Positions 1-9,067 of a DNA stretch of 64,000 nt are shown in pieces. This DNA is from Desulfatiglans anilini DSM 4660 (GTDB lineage Bacteria > Desulfobacterota > DSM-4660 > Desulfatiglandales > Desulfatiglandaceae). The notes under the pieces were generated by a model that ran no database searches, was not told where the DNA came from, and was given only the letters and a program-made list of their open reading frames with translations. Where the stretch lies: positions 1-64,000 of the forward strand of contig NZ_AULM01000012.1 in assembly GCF_000422285.1 (NCBI RefSeq), given 5' to 3'. Both the position numbers and the translations under genes were made by a program. Position 1 is the stretch's first letter. Each line of letters begins with the position of its first letter.

Positions 1-86
1 GCGTTTGCGCGGAGGCGACTTGGTGGTCGCCGCACAAGTAAACGTGCAGATTGACGCCGAGATTGGCCAAAAAGACCATTTCCGGG
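1..86 (+). repeat. Dispersed palindromic repeat, copy 1 (cut by window edge)
   Basis: This is the right-hand two thirds of the 122-124 bp core repeat. It contains the central GGCGACT/GGTCGCC hairpin and ends in GACCATTTCCGG. The missing left arm would lie outside the window. It sits just beyond the stop codon of the minus-strand CoA transferase gene, so it could form a hairpin at the end of that transcript. Confidence 0.85.
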
Positions 87-91
87 TGGAT

Positions 92-1393
92 CTAGATAAG
101 ATACTGGTTTTCCGCTTCCCGCAGGAGATCGTCCCGGAATTTCGGGTGCGCGAGGCTGATGATCGCAAGGGCCCTGTCGCGGGTGGACTTTCCCTTCAGG
201 TTCACGATGCCGTATTCCGTGGCTAGGTAGTGGGTGGCTGTCCGCGGGACCGTCACGACGGCGCCGGCCCGCAATTGGGGCACGATCCGCGAGACCTTTC
301 CGTCGCGTGCCGTCGAATAGAAGGCGATGATGGATTTTCCCCCTTTCGAATCGAAGGCGCCGCGCACGAAATCGAGCTGCCCGCCTGTCCCGGAATACTG
401 CGCCCCATCGAGGCTCTCCGAGTTGCATTGCCCCAGCAGATCCACCTCGATAGTGGCATTGATGGAGATGAGTTGGTCCTGCCGTGCGATGTTGGCTGGA
501 TGGTTGATGTAGGAGACCGGATAGCTTTCGCAGCTCGGATTGTCATGGACGAAGTCATAAAGCTCCCGGTCCCCGAGGACGTTCGTGAAAAGATGCTTTC
601 GCGGATGAAAGGTCTTTTTCCGACCGGTGGCCACCCCCTTCTTGATGAGTTCGGCCAGCCCGGGGCAGAACAGTTCGCTGTGGATCCCCAGATCCTTTCG
701 ATCGAGCAGGTACTCGCAGACCGCGTTCGGGATCCCCCCGAAGCCCACCTGAATCGTCGCCCCGTCCGGCACCTCGGCAGCCACTAGCCGCCCGATGACA
801 GCGGCCTCCGGCTTCGCCTCGGCGGGCCGCGATTCCAGCATAGGGGCCTCGTGTTCGATCAGGGCGTCCACCTCCGAAATGTGCAGGAGCGAGTCGCCGA
901 AGACCCGCGGCATGAGCGGGTTCACCTCGACAATCAGCTTCCTGCAGGCGCGAGCGGCGGTGCTGATGTAGTCGTTCACGGCCCCGAAGGTGAAAAAGCC
1001 GTTCTTGTCCATCGGGGAAACGGTCGTCAGAGTCACGTCGACATCCATGAACTCCCGGATAAACCTTGGCACCTGGTGAAACTCGTTGGGAACGAAATAA
1101 TTCAACCCGACGCGCACGAGGTTCCGGTCAGCCGGCGATACGAACCAGGTGAAAGAATCGACGCAGTCGCTCAAATCCGGCGCCAGATACGTGGCCGAGG
1201 CGTGCTTTCCGGGAAGCAGGCTGAAGATCCGGACCTTTTTGAGATCGCCCGCCCGCAGGCGTGCGGCCAGCGCCCCGAGCAGGGCCGGCGGCTCCCCGCA
1301 GACCATGCCGTGGACGATGGTGCTCCCGTCGGCGATCTCCGCCACTGCTCGCTCCGGTGTAACCCGCTTTTTTTCATACCATTCACGAACCAT
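92..1393 (-). CDS. Acetyl-CoA hydrolase/transferase family CoA-transferase
   Basis: This 433-residue protein belongs to the acetyl-CoA hydrolase / 4-hydroxybutyrate CoA-transferase family, which moves CoA between acetyl-CoA and a short carboxylic acid in the cytoplasm. The sequence shows the glycine-rich VGFGGIPNA segment (about residues 216-224), LGIHSELF with a glutamate at residue 240 that matches the catalytic glutamate of characterised members, GQCNSESLDG, and the C-terminal TEYGIVNLKGKS signature. The length is normal for the family. No partner gene is adjacent on the same strand, so it appears monocistronic. The exact acid substrate cannot be read from the sequence. A repeat copy follows the stop codon. 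Confidence 0.9.
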   Translation of the reverse strand: MVREWYEKKRVTPERAVAEIADGSTIVHGMVCGEPPALLGALAARLRAGDLKKVRIFSLLPGKHASATYLAPDLSDCVDSFTWFVSPADRNLVRVGLNYFVPNEFHQVPRFIREFMDVDVTLTTVSPMDKNGFFTFGAVNDYISTAARACRKLIVEVNPLMPRVFGDSLLHISEVDALIEHEAPMLESRPAEAKPEAAVIGRLVAAEVPDGATIQVGFGGIPNAVCEYLLDRKDLGIHSELFCPGLAELIKKGVATGRKKTFHPRKHLFTNVLGDRELYDFVHDNPSCESYPVSYINHPANIARQDQLISINATIEVDLLGQCNSESLDGAQYSGTGGQLDFVRGAFDSKGGKSIIAFYSTARDGKVSRIVPQLRAGAVVTVPRTATHYLATEYGIVNLKGKSTRDRALAIISLAHPKFRDDLLREAENQYLI

Positions 1394-1774
1394 AAAATAC
1401 GGGTCCTTTCCCCGTTCTCTCCGCCAGGGCGGAGCGTTCCGCCGATCTTACGCCCGGGCGCTTGTCCCGTTGAATCATCCTGTTGACTCAGTTCCCGTGC
1501 AGACCAGGCCCGACATCACGCAGCCACTCACGGCTCCCTCAGAGGGGCACATGCACGCGGACTTTCGGCGCTGAGTATGAAAGAATGCGGCGGACCTGTC
1601 AAGCCGCCGCTTAAAGGGCTCTACACCCCGTGCGCATCCGCCTCGGGCGCTGCGGCACCCGGCCCCTCCGAACGACCCGGCGAGGCGATTTCTTTTGCCG
1701 CGGGAGTGCCCTCCGGTATATGATCTACCCCAGCCAGCCCGGCTGCAACCACCTGGCGCCAGGAGGAAAACATA
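1394..1774. other. Intergenic region, no gene recognised
   Basis: This divergent intergenic region lies between the CoA transferase gene and the plus-strand hypothetical gene at 1775. Reading frames that cross it show no family resemblance. It presumably holds the promoters of both genes, but I see no clear -35/-10 pair. Confidence 0.5.
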
Positions 1775-2221
1775 TTGACCACGGACAGTTACAAGCAAGC
1801 CGATCTGATCGAGCTGCACGATGCGGGCATCATCCTTCAACGCGACGGCTCCGACCCGCGCCTCGGCTGGAGAGAATTCAATCTGCACGGGGAGACCTAC
1901 CTCATCGACGACGAGGACATCGGCACCTTTCTGGGGGCATTCGGGATCGACTACGACCGGGGCGTCCAAATCCACAAAGCGCGGACCCGGATCGGGTCCG
2001 GTCAGTCGCTTGAAGGGACGGAGTTTCCCCAGCGGATCGCCACCCTCCTCGCGAGGCCCGAAGGCGCCAGGCTTCTCTGGATCAAGGCCGAGTTGTGCCT
2101 GGAAAACGAGGCCGGCGAAGAGGAGCGCCGCTGGCAGGAGATCACCTACTCGGGGGCCTGGTCGGTCTGGTGGGCGGCGCGCGGTCCACAGAGCGCCGTG
2201 GAGGAGAGCGGGCCGGCTTGA
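1775..2221 (+). CDS. Hypothetical protein, TTG start
   Basis: This 148-residue soluble protein was not recognised. The start is a TTG codon preceded by a strong AGGAGG at 1761-1766 with an 8-base gap, which is the main reason for calling it a gene. The product is acidic and has no signal peptide, membrane segment or cysteine pair. It contains a YLIDDEDIGTFLGAFGIDYD segment and a tryptophan-rich end (WSVWWAARG). It stands alone between genes on the other strand, so context gives no hint of function. Confidence 0.65.
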   Translation: MTTDSYKQADLIELHDAGIILQRDGSDPRLGWREFNLHGETYLIDDEDIGTFLGAFGIDYDRGVQIHKARTRIGSGQSLEGTEFPQRIATLLARPEGARLLWIKAELCLENEAGEEERRWQEITYSGAWSVWWAARGPQSAVEESGPA

Positions 2222-2296
2222 CCTTTTCGCCCATGCCGGCGCATCCACTCCCCCCGCGGCCTTCAGCATACCAGACGGCGTCCGCGCAGCCCGCTC

Positions 2297-3199
2297 TCAA
2301 GAGCGCTGAATCCGCTCCATCTCGAAGAACAGGTCTTGTTCCCGGACGACGCCCACCGCCTTTTTCCCGTCCATCACGAGGAGCCGCCGCTCGCCCATGC
2401 CCGCCATCGCGTAGGACGCCTCCATGAGGTTCGCCTCCGCATCGATGGTCGAGGGCCTCCGGGACATGACCTCCTGAACCCGCTTCTTGACGAGCTTTTT
2501 GACCTCGATCGTGAACATCCCCTTCCAAAACATCGGCGAGTACTGAATGCTGTCCGCCGTCGAAGGCTTCGGCGCACTCAGATAAGCCGGCATGATCGCC
2601 TCCAGAAGATCCTTGATCGTGAGGACCCCCTGAACCTCGCCCCCCCGGTCCAGGACCAGGACGGAACGGTGCCCCGTCTCCATGATGCGGCTTGTGGACA
2701 GGCTGGCGCCGTAGCTCTTTCGAAGGGCCTCGACGGCCTCCCCGACGCTCTGCTCGGTCGTCACCGTTGTGTAGTTCTCGAAGGGCACCATGATGTCTTT
2801 GACCGTCTTTTCCGCCGGCGGGCCGCCCTTTTCGACCGACCGGACGGCATCCCCGATCTTGGCCGCCAAGACGTCGATGTCGCAGGGCTTGGTCAGGTAG
2901 TCGAACGCGCCCTCCTTCCGGGCCTCCTTCGCCGAGGGGAGCGCCCCGTGCCCCGTCAGCATGATCACCGGCAGGTTGGGGGCGCGCTTCCGGATCTCCT
3001 TCAGGGCGGCATGACCGTCCATGCCGGGCATCTTGATATCGAGGACGACCACGTCCGGATTTTGCTGCAGCTGTTCGATCGCCTCCTCGCCGGATGCGGC
3101 CAGGATCGTTTCGAAGCCTTTGCGGGTCAGCAGTTTTTTCGTGGTGGCGCGGAACTGATCCTCGTCGTCCACCATCAGAACCTTGATTGCACGATTCAT
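2297..3199 (-). CDS. Response regulator with C-terminal CBS domain pair
   Basis: This 300-residue protein joins a CheY-like receiver domain (residues 4-120) to two CBS domains (about 130-210 and 235-298). The receiver keeps the acidic pair D11-D12, the phosphorylatable D54 in VVVLDIKMPG and K104 in YLTKPCD. CBS pairs usually bind adenine nucleotides, so the output is probably a nucleotide-sensitive interaction and not DNA binding; no helix-turn-helix is visible. It starts 16 bases after the stop of the DASS transporter gene and has its own AAGGAGG site, so the two genes are probably cotranscribed. No histidine kinase is nearby. A link to control of the transporter is inference. Confidence 0.88.
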   Translation of the reverse strand: MNRAIKVLMVDDEDQFRATTKKLLTRKGFETILAASGEEAIEQLQQNPDVVVLDIKMPGMDGHAALKEIRKRAPNLPVIMLTGHGALPSAKEARKEGAFDYLTKPCDIDVLAAKIGDAVRSVEKGGPPAEKTVKDIMVPFENYTTVTTEQSVGEAVEALRKSYGASLSTSRIMETGHRSVLVLDRGGEVQGVLTIKDLLEAIMPAYLSAPKPSTADSIQYSPMFWKGMFTIEVKKLVKKRVQEVMSRRPSTIDAEANLMEASYAMAGMGERRLLVMDGKKAVGVVREQDLFFEMERIQRS

Positions 3200-3215
3200 C
3201 GGATCCGCCTCCTTC

Positions 3216-5066
3216 TCAGAACGGTTTCAACCCCGGCCATCCCATCCACGCCCAATAGGTAACGCCCATCAGGGCCAGGCCGATCATGTTGGTGATCCAC
3301 AGGATGACGCCCACCCTCAAAAAGTCCTTGGCCTCCAGATACCCGCTGGCATAGACGATCGCGTTGGGCGGCGTGCCGATCACCAGACAATAGGCGAAGG
3401 ACGAGGCGATGGCGGTCCCCATCGCCATGAAGGGGATCATGGCGGTGCCCGGGTGCACGATGCCGGCCATGGCCAGGGTCACCGGACCTACGGCGGCGCA
3501 GGCCGGGCCATCGGCCATGATCTGGGTGATCAGGGCGGTGATGACATTCCCGGTCAGGAGCAGACCGATCCCGTGCGTGACCCCCAGCGGCTCGGTCACC
3601 TGCAGCAGTGTGCGGGCGATCCAGTAGGCGCCGCCGGTCTCCACGAGCACACGCCCGAAGATGATGGCGCCGGCATACAGCCAGACAACCCCCCAGTCGA
3701 CCTTGGTCTGAAAGTCGCGCCAGTTGACTACCCCCGACAGGATGTAGGCGATCGCGCCCATGACGGCCAGGACGCCGATCCCGAAGTCGATGCCGGTCCA
3801 CTGGAGCAGAAGGTTTTTCTCCGTGATCCAGGAGAAAAGCATGGCAAGAAAGATCACGAGGGCGATGATCTGCTCACGCGTCCATTTCCCGCCCCCCACC
3901 CTCGCCGTCTCCTCCTTGACGACCGCAAAGGCCGCGCCCAGGTTGGTCACGGCGGGCTTGAAGCGCCAGTTCAGCACCACCCAGCAGACGGGCATGAGAA
4001 AGACCAGAAACGGGACGCAGTAGATGCACCATTGCCCAAAACCGATGGAGAGGCCGAACATGTCCTCGGCATAGTTCATCATGATGATGTTGCGCGCGGC
4101 GCCCGAGGGGGCGAGGGAGCCTCCGAGGTTGCAGGCCATGGCAATGGTGATCATGAGCATTTTGGCAAGCTCCGGGTCGTCCTTCCCGGTCGCGGACGTC
4201 GAGGTCGTATAAAGCATGATGCCGATCGGGAGGAACATCGCCGCCAGGGCGTGGTCGGACATGAACATGGTCAGCGGCGCGATGATCACCACGATGATGA
4301 GCGTCACCCACTTGATGTCCGGGTTTTTGAGCTTGCCGAACATCATCATGGCGATGCGTTTGTCCACACCGGTCTTGACGAACGCGGCCGCGAACATGAG
4401 GCTCCCCATGATGAACCAGGTCGCGTCCGACCAGTAGAGCGAGGCGACGTTCTTGCGCGTGACGATGCCCGTCATGAGGGCGATCACACCGATCGAAAGC
4501 GACACCATGGGGAGCGGCATGGCCTCGGTCACGAAGCACAAGACCACGAAGAGGACGATCCCCACCGCGGCTTTCACGTGAAAGCCGGCCTTCAAGGCCT
4601 GCGCCTGGTCCTTCTCATCGAGCCGATCGAAGGTCAACTCCTCGGTCCTCAGCTTGTAGCCGCGATCCATAAGGGCGCGGAACGCCTCCGGGCTTATCTG
4701 GGAGGCGAATTGCATGACCTGATCGAAATGGGTCTTCGTGGTGGAGACCCCGTTCTCTCTGCACCACTTCTCTGTCCGACTGAGAAAGGACTTTTGGCTG
4801 AAGGACGACTTCTGCAGATTCGTCTCCATCATCCGGACCATCTGGATCTGCCACTGCTCGAGGTCGGCCGGCTTCTGGTTGAAAAGCTCCCCGGCGAACA
4901 GCTCCTCCACATACTTAGGCCCGAACGCGTACTCGACGCCGACGTCCAGCATGCTCTTCGGGGTTGGAATGATCAACATGATCAACAGCAGCCCCAAAGG
5001 CAAACTGAACAGTTTCCAATTGATGAATTTATCGTAGCCCGAAGGCTTCTTTTTATCTTCCGTCAT
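3216..5066 (-). CDS. DASS/SLC13-type sodium-coupled anion transporter
   Basis: This 616-residue inner-membrane protein has about a dozen hydrophobic segments and resembles the divalent anion:Na+ symporter family, whose substrates include di- and tricarboxylates and sulfate. Two signature loops are visible: NLGGSLAPSGAARN in the first half and IGTPPNAIVYASGY near residues 563-576, the usual sodium/substrate hairpins. The first membrane segment (about residues 17-36) is followed by about 120 polar residues before the second, an N-terminal insertion not typical of bacterial members. A strong AGGAGGAGG precedes the start. The CBS response regulator follows in the same orientation. The substrate cannot be assigned. 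Confidence 0.88.
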   Translation of the reverse strand: MTEDKKKPSGYDKFINWKLFSLPLGLLLIMLIIPTPKSMLDVGVEYAFGPKYVEELFAGELFNQKPADLEQWQIQMVRMMETNLQKSSFSQKSFLSRTEKWCRENGVSTTKTHFDQVMQFASQISPEAFRALMDRGYKLRTEELTFDRLDEKDQAQALKAGFHVKAAVGIVLFVVLCFVTEAMPLPMVSLSIGVIALMTGIVTRKNVASLYWSDATWFIMGSLMFAAAFVKTGVDKRIAMMMFGKLKNPDIKWVTLIIVVIIAPLTMFMSDHALAAMFLPIGIMLYTTSTSATGKDDPELAKMLMITIAMACNLGGSLAPSGAARNIIMMNYAEDMFGLSIGFGQWCIYCVPFLVFLMPVCWVVLNWRFKPAVTNLGAAFAVVKEETARVGGGKWTREQIIALVIFLAMLFSWITEKNLLLQWTGIDFGIGVLAVMGAIAYILSGVVNWRDFQTKVDWGVVWLYAGAIIFGRVLVETGGAYWIARTLLQVTEPLGVTHGIGLLLTGNVITALITQIMADGPACAAVGPVTLAMAGIVHPGTAMIPFMAMGTAIASSFAYCLVIGTPPNAIVYASGYLEAKDFLRVGVILWITNMIGLALMGVTYWAWMGWPGLKPF

Positions 5067-5167
5067 AGATTCCTCCTCCTGTCCGCAGGGGTTTCAGACC
5101 GCCCACGCGGAGAGCCCGAAGACCGCCTGCGGCGCGACCCCGGAAATGACCTTTGAGTGTCCATCTG

Positions 5168-5324
5168 CGGAAATGATTCCCCGGTACCAACCAATTTCCA
5201 ATCCGGAATTGAGGGTTTTTTGCCCATATCAAGGAAATCAGACCGTTGCGAGCAAGCGGCCTCCAGGTCGCCGAACAAGCAAACGGGCAGATTGACGCCG
5301 AGATGAGCAAAAATGCATTTCCGG
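5168..5324 (+). repeat. Dispersed palindromic repeat, copy 2 with left extension
   Basis: The core runs from 5203 to 5324 (122 bp), bounded by CCGGAATTG and CATTTCCGG, with a damaged central hairpin (AAGCGGCCTCCAGGTCGCC). Upstream, 5168-5202 is the associated left extension (GGAAATGATTCCCCGGTA followed by CCAATTTCCAAT). It lies upstream of the DASS transporter gene. Confidence 0.85.
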
Positions 5325-5971
5325 ATGGAAGCCTCTTAGGACTCGAAATGGCGAAAAGCTTCCGTACGATCCATGAATTCCCGTCAGCGCGATAGCGATA
5401 TACTCCGCATCCCTCCTGTATCGGCATTGAAGCAACCGGCGCACGGGTTTCCCGCCTGAAGAAAAACACCTCCGCATCCTTTGCAGCTCTCTTCGGATGT
5501 CCAGGGTTCCGGCCTGCGGTTCGTCTCCCCTGCAAACGCGGGGGAAAACGGCCCGTGCGAAACGACAGGGCATCCAGCGGGAGGCGCCTTCTCCACGGAT
5601 AGCGCCGCTCTGAGGACAAAGGTCTTCCGGCCCGGCAACGACCATCTGGAAGGCCCTACCCGGTCGATTCAATTAGCGTGCCAGGGGGTAAAGGCCGCCC
5701 CGCGCCGACTGAGCGGCGCGGCCAAGCCCGTCAGGACAGCCGTTTTCGCGGCGGGTGCGCTTCCTCGGGACGCGCGGCCGGGTTGGCCTGTCAGACCTTT
5801 TTTCAGGCTGTAAAAAAAAGCGATGACACTGCCGGTCGTAGAGAGTGCGGAGGAACGATCCTCGGGCCGGAAGGGGCGGAGAACCATATCCACGGTATCT
5901 GCAAAGGAATGGCCATCGGGCAGGGAAAGAGAAGGATAGTCTTTAACAACGGGTTGAAAAACCCAAGTGTA
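5325..5971. other. Long intergenic region, no gene recognised
   Basis: Several reading frames of 60-140 codons cross this stretch on both strands, but none shows a recognisable family, a good ribosome site or a convincing composition. I see no RNA gene here. Confidence 0.45.
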
Positions 5972-6092
5972 GGCCGTCAGAAAGCGGCGGGGTGCAAGGC
6001 TGGCGAAACTTCGTCGAAAGAGGCGCCCCTCCAGGTGCGCCGCAGCGCAACCGGATGGCCGCTACGCAGCAGAGGGGCGCTTTCTAACGGCC
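5972..6092. repeat. Long-loop inverted repeat
   Basis: The arms GGCCGTCAGAAAGCG (5972-5986) and CGCTTTCTAACGGCC (6078-6092) pair over 14 of 15 bases. A second partly overlapping pair (GAAAGAGGCGCCCCT and AGGGGCGCTTTC) lies inside. The element ends 11 bases from the stop codon of the minus-strand binding-protein gene, so it may be a structured 3' end or a small mobile palindrome. Confidence 0.6.
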
Positions 6093-6103
6093 GGTCAAGG
6101 CGC

Positions 6104-6931
6104 TCAGGGAAGGTCTTCCAGCCAGGACGACTCTCCGAACCAATGGTTCGTGAGTTCCTCCAATTCACCGCTCCCGTCCAGCAGCATCAGAAAATTTTCC
6201 ACCCAGTTCGCATAAAGCGGATCGCCGGCCGGAAGTCCGATCCCCAAAGGTTCGAAGGTCATCGGCGTGATCAGCGAGATGAGCCCTTCGTCGGGATAGC
6301 GGAAGACCGAGATGATGCAGATCGGATAATCGGCGATGAAGATGTCGGCTTCGTTCCTGATGAGCTGTTGGATCGCCTCGTCGTAATCCTGGGCGAGCGA
6401 GAGCTTCGCATCGGGGATCTCATCCTCGACGAGCGCCTGGCTCGTAGAGCCCCTCAAAGCAACGATTTTCAAATTCGGACGGTTCATTTCGGACGGATTC
6501 CTGATGTCGGCCAAGGTCTGCTCCCGGGTGAGGATCGCCTTTCCCGAAAGGAAGTAAGGCCCGACGAACATGCTCTTCATGTTGCGCGCCGGAGTGATGG
6601 TCATACCGGAGAGCACCAGATCCACCCTGCCGGATTCGAGCGCAGGGAGCAGATCCGCAAACGCCATGCTCTGGGTGCGCAGATTGACACCCATGGCGTC
6701 CGCCATCTGCTTCGCAAGATCCACTTCGAGCCCCATCAACTCACCGCTCTTGCTGATGAAATTCAACGGGGGCTGGTTCCCGGACATCCCCACCACCAGT
6801 TCCCCGCGTGCGGCGATCCGGTCCAGATGCGACGCCACCACCGGAACAGCGGCCGTTCCCTGATTGAACTGCGCGCAGGCACCCGACACCATAACGCACA
6901 ACATCACCACGACAACTTTGAATCCCCTCAT
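6104..6931 (-). CDS. Periplasmic amino-acid-type solute-binding lipoprotein
   Basis: This 275-residue protein fits the family 3 extracellular solute-binding proteins that serve polar amino acid ABC transporters. A hydrophobic leader ends in a lipobox (VSGAC, cysteine 19), so it is probably a lipoprotein. The mature part begins with the typical GELVVGMSGNQPPLNF segment and contains GLEVDLAKQMADAMGV and VDLVLSGMTITPAR, which form the ligand cleft in this family. No permease or ATPase gene is next to it, so it is an orphan here; it could feed a remote transporter or act as a sensor. The ligand is unknown. Confidence 0.88.
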   Translation of the reverse strand: MRGFKVVVVMLCVMVSGACAQFNQGTAAVPVVASHLDRIAARGELVVGMSGNQPPLNFISKSGELMGLEVDLAKQMADAMGVNLRTQSMAFADLLPALESGRVDLVLSGMTITPARNMKSMFVGPYFLSGKAILTREQTLADIRNPSEMNRPNLKIVALRGSTSQALVEDEIPDAKLSLAQDYDEAIQQLIRNEADIFIADYPICIISVFRYPDEGLISLITPMTFEPLGIGLPAGDPLYANWVENFLMLLDGSGELEELTNHWFGESSWLEDLP

Positions 6932-7287
6932 CGCCTCTCTCCTTTCAATCCGTCCAGTCGTTCAAGAAAAACTTAGATCCTCTTCAAATCGAGCCCTTCG
7001 CCCGTGCCCTCCCGCCATCGGAAAACCGGTCCGGGCTTGGACGTTATAACGCTGCCAGGTTGCAGACGACCGTCAACATCGATCGATTTCTTCGGGCGCA
7101 CACCGTTCGACTCTTTCCTCTGCATACGCCCAGGCCGACAGAGCCCCTGCCGGCGGCGCCTCCGGCTTCGATCCTGCCGTTCCACGATCGTAGCAAAGGG
7201 CGCCGAGGAAAAGCGGCCATTCTCGATGGATCGGGGCGCAGAGGCCTGGATAAACCCTGGAGCAGGGAACCGAAGCATCTGATGCGC
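6932..7287. other. Intergenic region, no gene recognised
   Basis: This region lies between the binding-protein gene and the end of the Nudix gene, both on the minus strand. No recognisable protein, RNA or repeat was found. Confidence 0.45.
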
Positions 7288-8133
7288 CTACCCCTGCGAA
7301 GGCAGGGCCGTAAAGTACGAACCTTTCAATACACCGTGGATGACCGGGAGAACCCGCTCTGGGGGCGGAGAATAATCGAACACCACCTTGAGAAAAAGCA
7401 TGACGATGCGATAGGTTGCACCCCAGAGAAGCTCCCTTTGCCCGCCGTCCTGATGAACGAAGCAGGGAAAATCCTCCACGAGCTTTCCGGGCCGGGCGGC
7501 CTCGAGCCCCTGCATCTCGACACGGTAAGAAGCGTAGCGGCTGCTTTGGAGCAGGTGTCGAAGGGGAATGCACACCACCTTTTCCACCTCCCAATTGGGC
7601 TGGAAGCGCTTCTGCCAACCGACCCACGCGACCATCGGGTATATGACCCGCTGAAAGATCTCGAGCGAGTGCGAAGGCAGCGGGCCCAAAAATGACACCC
7701 CAAACGGGTTCAGGCGCATTTCTTCGAAGCTTTCCCTCAGGCCCGTGGCCAAAAGCAGTGCGAGGCGGCGCGCCTCGCGCGGCCGCTCCCGGCGCCAGAC
7801 CGGCCAGCCAGGCCAGCGCGTGAGGGGTGAGAACGGCAGCTGCAGCACCTTCGAAAGCCAGCAGTCCAGGCGCGGAGCAGTCCTTCCGCCGGGGAAGCAA
7901 AGGTCCCCGGGCTGTCTGACCCGCTGTGACCGTTTGTTCAGGATGAGGCTGGGATCGCCTCGGAAGGCCCCGGACGGGGCCGGCCCCAATGTGAACAGCA
8001 CAGCGGACGTGGTGAGGTCTTTGGTGAGCCCTCCAGGAAAAAGCCGCCCCCTTCGATTCGCCGCCTCGAGCCGCTCTTCGATGCACCGCCGCGTGACCAA
8101 CCCCTTTCCGGACGCCCTCATCATAGGCAACAT
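7288..8133 (-). CDS. Nudix hydrolase, CoA pyrophosphatase-like
   Basis: The product (about 281 residues from the ATG chosen) resembles the Nudix subfamily that cleaves CoA or related nucleotide diphosphates. The segment LNKRSQRVRQPGDLCFPGGR matches the upstream signature of that subfamily. The Nudix box is split: FPGGR is followed by about 45 extra residues before LRESFEEMRL, which carries the metal-binding glutamates. The start is uncertain; no candidate has a good ribosome site, and TTG at 8169 or ATG at 8124 are alternatives. It follows the zinc-ribbon regulator gene on the same strand. Confidence 0.72.
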   Translation of the reverse strand: MLPMMRASGKGLVTRRCIEERLEAANRRGRLFPGGLTKDLTTSAVLFTLGPAPSGAFRGDPSLILNKRSQRVRQPGDLCFPGGRTAPRLDCWLSKVLQLPFSPLTRWPGWPVWRRERPREARRLALLLATGLRESFEEMRLNPFGVSFLGPLPSHSLEIFQRVIYPMVAWVGWQKRFQPNWEVEKVVCIPLRHLLQSSRYASYRVEMQGLEAARPGKLVEDFPCFVHQDGGQRELLWGATYRIVMLFLKVVFDYSPPPERVLPVIHGVLKGSYFTALPSQG

Positions 8134-8208
8134 GCCGCGCTGCGTGGGGGGCGGAGCCGCGCGCAGCAAACCTTGTTCGATCCCGCCCCTTCCCGGGCCT
8201 CGGCGTAT

Positions 8209-8541
8209 TCACTCGACAACATAGAGGGGTCTTTCGAGATGCGTCCCCTTGCAGCGGGGGCAGCGGCCGGGGCGTGTAAAACGCTGTCTGTCCTTGAACA
8301 CATACCCGCACTTGAGGCACCGGAACGCCCGAATGACGAGTCTCTTTCCCAGGCGTCCCACGCTTCTGGCGACATGCGGCAGGTGGGCGTAGACCTCCTT
8401 TTCGGCGATGTGAAGCTCCTGCGAAATCTCGATCGCAGTCATTTCGCCCGCGCAGAGAAGGTCGATCATCCTCTGCCGGATAGTCTCCGGAACCTCTTCT
8501 GCACCGCGCCCTGCGTCTTCATCCCGTTGCATCGAAGGCAT
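8209..8541 (-). CDS. Predicted regulator: HTH domain fused to zinc ribbon
   Basis: This protein of about 110 residues has an N-terminal winged-helix-like part (TIRQRMIDLLCAGEMTAIEI) and a C-terminal zinc ribbon with two knuckles, CLKCGYVF and CPRCKG. This arrangement matches the COG3357 group of predicted regulators. The ATG at 8541 is preferred because GGGAGG lies 3-8 bases upstream; an ATG at 8568 is the alternative. It is a small cytoplasmic protein, probably DNA-binding, with unknown targets. Confidence 0.75.
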   Translation of the reverse strand: MPSMQRDEDAGRGAEEVPETIRQRMIDLLCAGEMTAIEISQELHIAEKEVYAHLPHVARSVGRLGKRLVIRAFRCLKCGYVFKDRQRFTRPGRCPRCKGTHLERPLYVVE

Positions 8542-8685
8542 CCCCCTCCCTGCCCGGCAGAGGCTCAAAGGCGCGCGCGTTCAGGGCGCCGGCCGGTCGC
8601 TCCGGTGGACCAGGCCAAGGTAAGGTTTTCAGCTCCGGAGAACCGGCGCTTCAATAAGGACGGGACCCAGCCGCAAAAGCCGTTC

Positions 8686-8970
8686 TCACCCTCGAACAAT
8701 CCGCAAGGTCACGGCGTTTTCCCTGTCGGGGCATTCCACCACCATTTCATCCCCCGATGCCCAGGGATAACGACCCCCGAACTGCATGACACTCAAGGTA
8801 GGGAAGATATCGTGGTAGAAAAAGCCGCACAAGCCGCCGCTGTCATAGCAGCCTATCGAAAAACGGTCTCCCTGCCTGTGCCCCGCACTGCAATGCCCCT
8901 TGACGGAGAGGACCTCCGCCTGGAGAGGCTGGATCGAAGCCGGACTTTCCGCCATGCTGTCTGCCTCCAA
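8686..8970 (-). CDS. TIGR04076 family small protein
   Basis: This 94-residue protein matches what I know of the TIGR04076 family: a VLSVKGHCSAGHRQGDRF segment, GGLCGFFYHDIFP, a GGRYPWASGD stretch and the ending CPDRENAVTLRI. The family is common in anaerobes, has conserved cysteines, and has no established function. It is cytoplasmic by sequence. The neighbouring genes on this strand are regulatory or small and give no clear functional hint. Confidence 0.78.
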   Translation of the reverse strand: MEADSMAESPASIQPLQAEVLSVKGHCSAGHRQGDRFSIGCYDSGGLCGFFYHDIFPTLSVMQFGGRYPWASGDEMVVECPDRENAVTLRIVRG

Positions 8971-9067
8971 ATCGAATAGACCAAACGGGTTTCAGAAAAC
9001 CGGATCCCGAGGGCCCCTCCGAATCCGATCAAAACCAGCCCGAGCCGCCCTCCCCTGCTGGGCAGGG

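Noticed and set aside
1475-2269. 264-codon minus-strand frame opposite the hypothetical gene at 1775
   Set aside because: The plus-strand gene has a consensus ribosome site and more protein-like composition. The antisense frame is arginine- and glycine-rich with no motif.
3183-5156. Long open frame opposite the DASS transporter gene
   Set aside because: It is a histidine- and glycine-rich shadow of a GC-rich membrane protein gene; the transporter on the other strand has clear motifs and a ribosome site.
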